This document shows positions 47,376 through 58,124 of a stretch of DNA of 64,000 nt, piece by piece. Below the pieces are notes generated by a model. That model was given only the letters and a program-made list of their open reading frames with translations. It was not told the DNA's origin and did no database searches. How positions within the stretch are numbered: position 1 is the first letter of the stretch; every line of letters begins with the position of its first letter. The stretch comes from Monosporascus cannonballus. Its lineage: Eukaryota > Ascomycota > Sordariomycetes > Xylariales. The position numbers and the translations under genes were made by a program. The DNA lies in contig QJNS01000088.1 in NCBI GenBank assembly GCA_004154925.1, positions 124,001-188,000 on the forward strand, written 5' to 3'.

Positions 47376-48512
47376 CGGAAGCTATACAACCATGTCCTCC
47401 AGCGGTGTTTACGGGATATAGACAACGCAGTCAGCACTGATGCGTCTATCAAGAAGTATTCCATCCTCTTTGCAGCCATCCTGAAGCTAAGGCGGTTATG
47501 CATTCATAGCACTTTCTTCCCATTAGCTCAGACATCCAGTCTTGCCTTCGGGCCCTTAGATCAGGAAGAGGCGGACTGTGGTTTTTGTAGCGGAGATGAC
47601 CAAGATAAGATAGGACTCCTTGGCAACCTTGACTTTTGCACGGGGTGCGGCCGCAGTCTCGTTGAGCCGCCTCAGGGGCCAAAGAAAAGGAGTGGACGAG
47701 GCACCTCTGAAAAGGCCTTTATGCAAGCTGCTGCCGACTACCCACCTGACTTCCAATACGGCCGCTCAACCAAACTAGCTTTGATTGTCAGTAACCTCGA
47801 GAAGGCGGATAAGGACTCGAAAAGGTAAGATTGCTAATGATCGAGAGTTCCTGTACTGATCACGGACAGCCTTGTGTTCTCTTATTGGACCACGACCCTA
47901 GATCTCCTGGCCCGGAGTTTGCAGGATAGGGGTGTCACCTTTGAGAGAATAGATGGCCAAGTGGGATACAGTGAGCGACAGAGTATTCTTGACCGCTTCA
48001 CCGCCGATGGCCGGGTAAAGGTCCTGCTCATGTCAATCCAGACCGGTGCAGTCGGGTATGAGTTTCCCAAGCAGTATGGAGGGTTCCCTCTGACGACTCG
48101 ACAGGCTTAACCTCACCGCTGCAATCAACGTCCACATTGTCGAGCCGCAGTGGAACCCGTCAACCGAGCAGCAGGCCATCGCAAGAGCTGTGTGCATGGG
48201 TCAGACCAGAGTCGTGATGGTTTTCAGATACGTGACGAAAGGCACAGTGGAGGAGGTGAGTCCAGTTGGGCTCAACTAGCTATATTGACTTCAGTGGCTG
48301 AGAGGATACAGAACATTCTGGGGTTGCAACGAAAGAAAAGCAACTTGGCTAAGTTCACCCTGGACGACGAGCCTGAAGATGAGAAATCGTGTAAACTGGA
48401 GGTACGGCTTCTAGAACTCAGATCTGCAGGATTCACGCCGTTGATGACTATGGCTAACGAGTTTCAAAGGATCTTCAGTTCGTCCTCGAAATTAATAAGA
48501 AGTGATAACTGA
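47376..48512 (+). pseudogene. 5'-truncated SNF2 helicase (C-terminal half), pseudogene
   Basis: An open frame starts immediately after the MITE: KLYNHVLQRCLRDIDNAVST, AAILKLRRLCIHSTF, then a Cys-rich, RING-like remnant (CGFCSGDD, FCTGCGRSL), and STKLALIVSNLEKADKDS. After intron 47825-47869 (GTAAGA..CAG) come LVFSYWTTTLDLLARSL, ERIDGQVGYSERQSILDRF and LLMSIQTGAVG. After intron 48056-48104 come LNLTAAINVHIVEPQWNPS, EQQAIARAVCMGQT and QRKKSNLAKFTLDD. This is the SNF2 helicase C domain, but the ATPase N-lobe (motifs I-III) is absent and motif VI has Cys for the usual His/Arg. The last intron (from 48257) does not restore frame, implying an indel. It is not a copy of the 26151-30211 gene; the sequence is clearly diverged. 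It probably belongs to the HLTF/Rad5-like group common in fungal accessory regions. Confidence 0.85.
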
Positions 48513-48745
48513 TTTGATATGTATCGGGTAAAGGAGTGGAGGAAAGTTCTTCTGTCGAGACACGTGTGGTGACCTAAAGTGGCTTTGCCGATAGGCGTTA
48601 GGGACATTGGTGAAGTACTGAGCGATAGGCGGAAGCAGCAGCCTAGAGAGCTATTCGTCATATAAGTAGTGAATAGATCCTTTTAACTTTCGGGGGTGAA
48701 GGCCCCTCTGTATATCATACACGCAAAGCCATCGCGAGGTGGGTC
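48513..48745. other. Spacer between helicase fragment and solo LTR 2
   Basis: GC-balanced, 233 bp, with no gene recognised. The last five bases, GGGTC, form one half of the target duplication of solo LTR 2. Confidence 0.5.
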
Positions 48746-48952
48746 TATGAGACCCTGACATCACACACTGAAGCATATAACTGAAGAAGGTGTATTAACA
48801 GGTTGCTTGGCCTCTAGAAGGTCCTAGATAAAAGGTGAGGGTAGCGAACCCTCCTTTTATACACGTAAATACAGCTGTGGCTGAGAGGAGAAGGCACCAG
48901 GGGTGCATAAAGTAATCTCCGCTAAGGCTGACTGGCGTTGTTAGGTCTAACA
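48746..48952 (+). mobile_element. Solo LTR 2, same family as 45663-45871
   Basis: 207 bp, starting TATGAGACCC (TG changed to TA) and ending GGTCTAACA. The flanks are GGGTC and GGGTT, a 5-bp duplication with one transition. It has the same orientation as solo LTR 1. Because each copy has its own, different target duplication, the two are independent insertions and not the two ends of one element carrying the genes between them. Confidence 0.88.
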
Positions 48953-49259
48953 GGGTTGCTGGGACCTAAAGGGGGTATCCCCTGATAATAGGGTGGTACA
49001 TAGAGCAACGGGGTGGCCGGGCGATTAGTAAGCTTATTCCCACCCATTAGAATGCTGGCATTATCACTACTGCAGGAGAGAATATAACAGCCGGTAGCTC
49101 TACGTTTGAAATAAAAATCAATCTAATATTACGAAGTGCACATTGTAAATTTCTTTTTCTTTAATTTGTTGCAAGAAAAAACTGAAACCGGTCTTTACGC
49201 CCACGCAGATCGTTTCTGTCCCTAGGACTCGTGCGCCCCTCCGGGTTTGTACCCCTTTG
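48953..49259. other. Spacer before element D
   Basis: 307 bp, changing from GC-balanced to A+T-richer. No gene is seen. It ends with CTTTG, the left target duplication of element D. Confidence 0.5.
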
Positions 49260-49440
49260 TGTGACTGCTAGGGGGTTTAACCAACTATTAAACCTTAGTC
49301 GTACGGGTGTATGTTGGCAGGAGTATCGTAGGAATCTAAGCAATAAATACAGTAATCGTATTACGTCTCGTAATTCTAAGGGTGCCTTGGGTAACGATAT
49401 TATATTATAAACTGAAGTTATCTAAATTATGGAAATAATA

Positions 49441-49475
<35 letters not shown>

Positions 49476-49786
49476 AATTATTATTATTTGTTTACCTAGA
49501 TTATTACGATTTTGCAATAATTTTAATAATTTTGTTTTTCGTAAATTTTGTAAAAATCCTAATAATCTTATTTTTCGTAAATTTCGCAATAATCTTAATA
49601 ATCCTGTTTTTCACAGATTTTATGATAATTTTAATAATCCTATTTTTCGTAAATCTCGTAATAATCCCAATAATCCTATCTTTCGTAGATCTCGCAATAA
49701 TCCTAATAATTCTGTTACGTAACCTTTTTTCCTGCTCTATTTATTTTGACTATTTCTGGATACGCCAAGGATATCGAGTCATAATA
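49260..49786 (-). repeat. 3' LTR of element D (long form)
   Basis: 527 bp, starting TGTGACTGCTAGG and ending GAGTCATAATA. It is 87 bp longer than the right LTR, explained by two extra 36-bp minisatellite units plus a longer (TA)n run (about 49445-49472). Confidence 0.85.
49514..49713 (+). repeat. 36-bp minisatellite inside the left LTR of D
   Basis: Five full units and a partial sixth of the pattern GCAATAATCCTAATAATCCT followed by ATTTTTCGTAAATTTC, each exactly 36 bp. Being a multiple of three, it is open in one frame as a 12-residue Asn/Phe/Arg repeat; I regard that as incidental. Confidence 0.85.
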
Positions 49787-52501
49787 CGATCCTCCCTCCT
49801 TTAGAATTTTCGTCCCGAAAATTTTATTCCGCAAGTACTTAAATTCATTATAACGAGTCGTATTAAGAAATATGCTAAACCTTTTTCCAAGGTTAAAACT
49901 ACTTAACGTAACTCTTTAATAGCCGCCGTACTTTCTGCTAATTCTATTAACATAACGCCTTATTTTTACTACGAATAAAGGAAATTAGAATGCAAACTAT
50001 CGGAGGACGACTTTTTCCGTTATTTGTCCTATATTAAAAATGGCCAGTCCAATTGTGACGTACGGAGTCTAAACCCAGAGCAATTATAACGCGTTATCGT
50101 TTAACACCGAAAACTTAAGTTAAAATTGGAAGCTGCCGAAAAAAAGGCAAACTGGGTTATTTCGGAAATTAACGTCCGTTTACGTTATTTAGGTAAACAA
50201 AGGAAAATGTGATATAATAAAATAATAAAAGCCGTATTCCGTAATATCGACAATCTGGAAAAACTGGAAAGATTGGAACGTTAAAAAAAGACAGGCCGAA
50301 CTAGAGGCCGTTAAGGCCATTTCGGCAAAGGCCGCATTATTTCTCGATTGGTCCAACTTGGAATCCACCGATTGGTCGTTTATTAATTGAGAGACCTTCG
50401 ACCTTGCCGATTTCGACGTTATTAATAAAAAATTTTTAACAGGCGTTAGGCGTTAATAAGGTTTTTGGCAAATTTCTAGGTATTTTCGAAATCCGGGTAT
50501 TTTTTCCATTTAATTAGATACTAAATAAGTCCGTTTTATTTTCGCATATCGAAAATTTTTTCTACCTTATATATTTATTCCTTTTTTATTTCCATATCGT
50601 TTTGTACCGTATACATTTTAATTATATTTATTATTAATTCGAATAAGAAAACGTAAAAAATTAAATAAAGTTTAACTTTCAGTAAAAATTCTAATTAGTA
50701 ATTAGTTTCTAAGATTTTCTTAATGATTTTATATAAACCGATATACTTAAAATCTAGTTTTTTGTTAGATCGTTTTATTTAAATATTTTTGATAACGAGA
50801 AAAACCATTTCCCTTTTTTAAAGGTTAATTTTTTCAACTTTTCTAGTTGTAATATTTGTTTATTTAATTCCGTACGAATTCTAATTTTATTTTTATTTCC
50901 TAATACAGCTATCGTAATTATTCTGATATAAAGATTATTTTGATATTAATAAAACCGTCGTTATGTACTTTTTTACAAACTTTTAAAATAAAACCAAGAT
51001 TTGCGTTTATTGGTATTATTTTAATACTTTGGTAATAATTAATATTATAAGCTAGCTATACGATTAATAATTTTTAACCTAATTATTTTCTTCATAATTA
51101 ATATAATATCGTAAGTAAGTTTTTAAAGTTTGATTTATTCGTTTTATTTATTTATTTGTTTAAGGTTTAGATACGTTGGATAACTTATAATTTAGACCTA
51201 TTTATGTTATAAGGCTTTGCTAAAATTTAAATGCAAATATTAATTCTTTATTTAAAATAAATTGTATTAGTAATTCGTATATATTAAAGATGTAATTAAA
51301 ATATATATATTATTTGCTCGGCGTTCATATCCTTATAATATGGTAAGAAATAAGAAAATTTCGTAAATCGGTTAACGATTACGAAAATGTTATCGTAATA
51401 TATTCCTATAACTAGATTTTTTGATATGAGAAATTTGGTGATAAAGTCGAATATAATTAAATATTATAATCGTTTTACGATTAATAATAGCTGTAACTTT
51501 CCGTATAACTTATATCGTCGAGCTTTTACTTTAGCGTAAATATTGTATTGCCGTATAAATTTTTGTACCGTTAATTTTATTTTAAAAAAATATATACGTT
51601 AAAACCGTTTTAAGGTTTTATAAATCCTTGGATATTTATATAACTAATGTTCGTATATTTTTCGTATTAGACTTTTCTGGTATTTTTCTAACATTTATAT
51701 CTTGTCCGTTTTTTAGTTTTTTAGGAAACCGTTATTATACTACTAGATTTTCTAATTTATATCGTAAGGTACTGCCCGAATTATTACAATTTATCGTAAG
51801 CGTAAATATTTTTTTGTAATAATATCAAAAATTGTGTAACTAATTTTAACCAACTTTTTTTCGAGGTTTGGTCATTTACTTAAGGTATTTGTTTTGTTAT
51901 TTTTTAAACGTTTTTTATAGATGATAACGAAGTCGAAATTCGCCAATTTTTCCGCATAACGAAATTATCGTTTTATAAGTTTTCTGGTCGTAATAAACGG
52001 ATAAGATTTTGATAATCCGTGTAAACCTTAACCTGATACAAATTTCCTTTTAGAAAATATCTAAACTTTCGAAATGCCATAATAATAACCATAAATTCCT
52101 TATCTGGAATACCGTAATTAAGCTCGGTTCCTTTTAATTTGTACGAAAAAAATGCAGTAAGGTAAAATTTGCCTTAATTATTTTATTATCCGATTATTAT
52201 ACTTAACGCGTAATCCGAAATATCGGTTTTTAATTTAATAAGGCGATTTAAATTATATATAATTAGTACTAGCTTGCTGGTAATCGCATTCTTAATATCC
52301 TGAAATACTTTTTTCGTATTTCGCGTCTATTTGAACTTTTTTTCTTTTTTCGTAAAATTCATTAAAGGTATAATTATTTTACTAAAGTTTCGAATAAATT
52401 TCCTATAATATTTAATAAATCCGAAAAATACCTATACCTTCTTGATTATCGTTAGCATCTGCCGTTCTATAACTGTAACGATTTTTTAAAGTCTATTTTA
52501 A

Positions 52502-52691
52502 TGTTACAGGCTAAAGCCTATAGGACAGCTCGGGCTTATGGAGCGAGCTCCTTAGTCCGAGCTCACCTATATGTATATAAGGAGTAGCCACCTTATTAGT
52601 GGCTAGCTATTTCTTTCCTTCCCTTCTTACTTTAAATATAAACCTTCGTTAGGCCGTACCTCCGTTCAGCCTACGTATCGTACCCGTTACA
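52502..52691 (+). repeat. 5' LTR of element E
   Basis: 190 bp, from TGTTACAGGCTAAAG to CGTTACA. It contains a TATATAAGGAG word compatible with a TATA box. It is notably less AT-shifted than the element's interior. Confidence 0.88.
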
Positions 52692-55600
52692 TATATTTAA
52701 GGTCATAATTTATTATAGCTTCCAGGAAGCTAGGTAAAAGCAAAATATTTCCTAAAGATATCCTGGTTACGGATAATAAGTTAAAAAGAGTTTTATAATA
52801 AGAAAATTACGAAATAATATAACCGATAAAACTATAAATAAACTTACGGTATTAACTTTATCCAGAATTATTAAAAATAACTTATAGCATTAATTGTTCG
52901 TATATATATTTTAAAAGTTTAATATATAATAAGAAAAGTTTACCAAATTAGTTCTTAGCCGTAATAAAATAATAAATAATTTATTTAACCGGATAACTGA
53001 AGTAAAAAAATACCTTTTTACGAAAGCAAAAAAAAAAGGCCTTTATAAAATAAAATCTGCCTCGTTAAAAACTTACGGTAGGCCAGCTGCTTAATAACGT
53101 ATTTGAAAAAGCAAATTATAAGTTTATAAAATGGCCTTTATAAAACGGAAAATAAAAAACGTTTCGTTCGTTTTTCGTTATGTTCTGTACGAAAATAAAG
53201 AAAAATTGGTTTATTTCCGGCTTTTTTATAATAATTTACCTAGGTTTTATAATATTTATATTTACCGAAAAGCAATTATAACTTAGTTATTGGTTCGAAA
53301 TAAAAGGATTACGAAAGAATTTTAACGTTAATAATTTTTTCCTTTATATAAAAAAGTAATTCGAAAATAAGCAGGCGATATAATTTGTTAAAAAATAATT
53401 ATAACGTATAAAGCAAAATAATAATTAACAGTTTTAAAATTATTTATTAGATTTTAAATTTAAATTAATCGAATATAAAAAATTAAATATCACTTTTAAT
53501 AATTAAAGTAATTTCTTTAAATGCCAATATTAATATGTAATTCCGTAACGCGTTAATTGTAAAAAATATATCTTATAATAATTATAACCGTTAAGTACGT
53601 AAAATAAAAAAAGTAATTAATCGTTTAAAGGTTTTACCCGATTATTATATAGATAAAAAAACGATAACCTGGTATTTCGATAAAAAAACGGAATAATTAA
53701 TTAATAATAATATATCGGCCAACTTAATAAACCAGCTGAAATAATAAACGTTTAAAAAAATATATTTGTAACGGATATTATATAATTAATTGCGTTAATT
53801 TTTAAATTTATAAACCAATAACGGGATGGTTAAAGGAACCGATCCGGGGATGGCTTAGAATAAAATTTAAATAACCGGCCTTATACGAAATGGTTTTCCA
53901 ATAACGAAATAAAAATTCGGAAACAAAAAAAATAATATTTCTGCGATGCCGTTACGAATTATTCAAATTAAAAATGCCTTAAATATAAACCCGCAAAACG
54001 GCTTTATTCCGGCTGGAACGGAAGTTATAGTAATAAGCTTACGGAATATTATTAATAAGAATAATAACTTGGATAATAAAAATTTAAAAAAATTAATTTC
54101 TGTCAAAAATTATTAATAGGAAAAAGACGTAATAAAGGAAAAATTATAAAAAATTAATAATAAATTAAATGGTACTTTTTTATATTAAATATCTTAATTA
54201 ATAATATTATATATATAAACTTTCTAATCGATAATAAGTATATTTATTATTTTGCATTTAATTAACGGTTAATTCGTTATTTAAAGTTATAACATATATT
54301 TATTATATTTTATCAGTTAAAATTAATAAAAAATAACGAACTTATAATAACCGTAATCCCAAAAATTATTTACGCTAACGTAAATTTGAACAGCCGCCTA
54401 AAACGAATCTAAAGATACGTAATTAAAATTTTATTTTACTTTTTTTATTTTAGGAAAACCTTAAATAAAATATAATAATATTATATACGAAACGAAATAA
54501 CGGTTTATTCGTTTTGCAGATAACATTATTACGCCTTTATTACGCAAAAAAAAAAAATAACTCGATAAGGAGCCTAAGAACCTCTTAAAGGGGCGGTTAT
54601 AAAAATATAAAAAAGCCCGCCTAATAACGGCTATAACCTTTGCGGTAATAACGCGGCAAAACCGCTATAAAAATGAAACATAATTATTCGTAATTTTTAT
54701 AAAAAATATTAATAAAGTTTTAAAAGTAAAACCGTAATTAACTTTTAAAAATATAACGGAACGTTTTTTTAAAGAAATATGGGAATTCCGAAATTTTTTT
54801 ACAAATAATAAAAGTTTATTATTATTATCTTATCGTAATAATAATAACGTAACGATAAACCTAAAAATAAATATTTCGGATTAAGAAAAAGTAATTTTAT
54901 AAGGATTTTTATATAAGATATTAAGGGAAAAACAGTTAATTTTATATAAATTACTTATAAATTTATTCGATAAAAATTAAATTCGGGTTAGCAATTTCTT
55001 TATAAATATCCCGGTATTATTTGTAAAAAAACTTAATAGGGGTTTACGGTTTTGCGTAAATTATAAAAAGTTAAATAAGATTACGAAATTAAACCGTTAT
55101 ATTTTTTATTAATAAAAAAATATTACGAACCTTATTATAAGTCCGGTAGTTTACGAAGTTCGACGTTCGAACGGCCTTTTACCGGTTACGTATTCGCCAG
55201 GGAAACGAATAAAAAATTACGTTCCGTATATATTTTAGGTTTTTCGAATAATTAATATGTTTATTCGGCCTTAACGGTATACCGGCTGCCTTTTAACGTT
55301 ATATCAATATTACGCTAAAACGTTATCTTAATAATTTTTATTCCGTATATACGGACGATATATTAATTTATTCGTCCGGTTTTTGAATCGATTATATGGC
55401 CAAATTTAAGCTGGTATTTTACTATTTAACGAAAGCAGAACTAAAGCTGGACTCGAATAAATACGAATTCGTAATCTAAGAAATAAAATACTTGAAGTTT
55501 ATTATCGAAATAAAAATAAGCCTAAAAATTAATCTCAAAAAGGTAACCGCTATTTAGGAATAAAAAACCCTATTAACATAAAAAGAGTTAAAAGCTTTAT

Positions 55601-57934
55601 CGGGTTTGTTAACTTTTACCAAACCTTTATAAAAAACTTTAGCGGAATAACAGTTTTCTTTTTACGACCAATTCGGAAAAAGATTTTTTTTCCGTTAAAA
55701 AAACGAAAAATAATAAACTTTCGACCGATTTGAAAAATTTTTTATTATAACGTTTATCTTTACGTATTAAAATTCAGAAGAAAAACGGTAATAAAAACAA
55801 ATTATTTCGGCTGGGCAATTAAAAAATGCTTATCCTAATTCGATTCGTTAAAGCGTTTACGATTAATTACGTATTTCTTAAGGAAATTATTATCAACTAA
55901 ATATAATTACGAAATATATAATAAAAAGTTATTAATTATTATTAAAATATTAACGGAATAAAAAAACGTTTTAAGAGTTAATTAATTTTTTTACGATCTT
56001 AATAAATTACGTAAACCTTTAATACTTTATAAATATTTATAAATTTATTAAAAAGTAAATTCGATAAGCCAGCTTTTTATCTACTTTTAATTTCGTATTT
56101 AAATATCGTCTTAATAAGTTAATAAATTGATCCGATATTATGTTTTATAAATTATAAAATATTTTTTACAGCGAAAAAAATATTAAATTTAAAAGGCGGA
56201 TAATCTGGTAAATTAAGAAAAAATAATTATTTAACGAAATAATACAGATTTAGGAAATTTTGATAGCCGTAATTTACCTAAAGCGAAATAATAATAAATA
56301 ACCGGTTATACCTTTCGGCAAAAAATATTTTTCGAAAAAAACTTTTAAAAAATATAAGATTTAAAAATTATTAAAAATAAAACCTTAAATATAACATACG
56401 CCGCCGTAACCTAAAAATTACGTAACTTTCTTTTAATTATAAACGCGGTAAAGGTTTTTATAACGGAATATTTTTTCGACCTTAAGGATTTTTTATAATT
56501 TAAAAAACGTATTTAAATCCTTATTTAGAAATCGTTTCGGACGTTATTAATTTAACGGGTATGTAATTTTTATATTACCGGTTACCCAAAAAAAACGTTA
56601 CGTTAATAATATTAATCCGTAATTATTACTGTCCGGAATAAATTTAAAATATACGTTATTTTTACTGTAATTATAACGTATATAACAGGTTATACGTATA
56701 AAAAAAAACGAAAAAAAGGTTATTACGGCCCTTATTTATTTTAAACCGGTTTTATTTAAGTTTTTCGGTAAACTTTATAATCGATTTACTAATAAGGCAA
56801 AAAGGGGATTTTCGTTTTTTTATAGTACTTTACGATCGCTTAACGAAAACGGTTATTTTGGAACTGATATCTAATATAGATATAAAAACGTACGCTTAAC
56901 GTTTTATTACTTATTATTAAAAATATTACGATTTTTTAAAAAATTAATATTCGATAAGGGAAGTAATTAAACGAACAAATTTTGGACTTATTTATGCAAT
57001 TTAATAAATATATAATAATAACTTAATATATTTTTTTATTTTTAAACGGACAAAATTACGGAAAAAATTAACTAAAAAGGTTTCGCGTATTGCCGTTATT
57101 TTATAAATTACGCATAATATAATTAAGTCGAACTTTTACCGATAATATAATTAGCTTTTAATGGCAAAACCTTTATATTAAAAATAAGCCTTTTTTTAAC
57201 TTATAAGTATAATATAAAACTTATTAACAAAATACTTATAATTCTTTAATTAATTTCCGAAACCGAACAAATTATTAATTTCGTTAAAAAGTTACGAAAA
57301 AATACGAAATTCATATAAATTATTATGGCGTTAATTTAAGCCCGGATAAAATAATTAATTAACGTTTTCAAAAAATAAATACTGCGTTTCGAAATAAAGA
57401 ATTTAATATAATTAAACCTAAAAAACATAATTATTTTGCAATTATTTAAAAAGTTATTTTGGATATACGCTAAATATAAGATTACCGTAATTACGCCATA
57501 TAATACCGTAAAATTAAACGTGCCGTTAAGGATATATCCGAAATTCGACATAAACTTTTCAAAATTAGTAATTAAAAACCCGTTACCTAATTAAATCCAA
57601 AATAATAATTAATTATTATTAATATTATCAGAAAAAAAGGGAAAAAATGTATAATAAAACGTATATTAAGGGCCGAAAATAAATACGTAAGCCGCAGTTG
57701 CCGAAAAAAGCTATTCATAAAATGGGCAGGTTATGCCGAACCGGTATAAAAGTTATATAACAGTTTCGAAAATATAATTACCTTTAATAACTTCGAAAAG
57801 TTATTCGGAAACGGAAATAAGGTCGGCAAAAACGTAAAGATACGAATAGAGACAAAAGGGAAAAGGTATAAATAAAGCCGCCGCCGCCGCCTCGCCGCAG
57901 CTTCGTTACTCCTTAAGGGCGAGGAAAGGGGTAA

Positions 57935-58124
57935 TATTATAGGCTAAAGCCTATAGGGCAGTTCGGGCTTACGGAGCGAGCTCCTTAGCCCGAACTTACC
58001 CATATATATATAAGGAGTAGCCACCTCGCTGGTGGCTAGCTGTTTCTCCCTTTCCCTTCTTACTTTGAATATAAACCTTCGTTGGGCCGTGCCTCCGTTC
58101 AGCCTACGCATCGTGCCCGTCACA
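57935..58124 (+). repeat. 3' LTR of element E
   Basis: 190 bp, collinear with 52502-52691. It starts TATTATAGGCT (RIP-like changes from TGTTACAGG) and ends CGTCACA, keeping the CA end. Confidence 0.88.

Larger units (their letters stand above)
52502..58124 (+). mobile_element. Element E: RIP-degraded Ty3/gypsy chromovirus of a second family, nested in D
   Basis: Two 190-bp LTRs bound a 5623-bp element flanked by TTTAA on both sides (52497-52501 and 58125-58129). Read through stops on the plus strand there are reverse-transcriptase blocks at about 54975-55650: VLFVKKLNRGLRFCVNYKKL, then VYTDDILIYSSG (the YxDD box, at about 55344), KYLKFIIEIKI and FVNFYQTFIKNFS. An integrase core piece at about 56823-56900 reads LYDRLTKTVILELISNIDIK. 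A C-terminal chromodomain at about 57655-57830 reads KLFIKWAGYAEPV then NNFEKLFGNG. A purine-rich tract (GGGCGAGGAAAGGGG, 57918-57931) precedes the 3' LTR, as expected for the polypurine tract. LTRs and sequence differ from A-D. The element is inactive. Confidence 0.93.

Noticed and set aside
45663..48952. Idea that the two direct repeats are the LTRs of one element that captured an NLR and a helicase
   Set aside because: Each repeat has its own distinct 5-bp target duplication, so they are separate insertions.
49429..49722. 97-codon Asn/Phe/Arg repeat protein
   Set aside because: It is the in-frame reading of a 36-bp minisatellite within an LTR; there is no promoter or family support.
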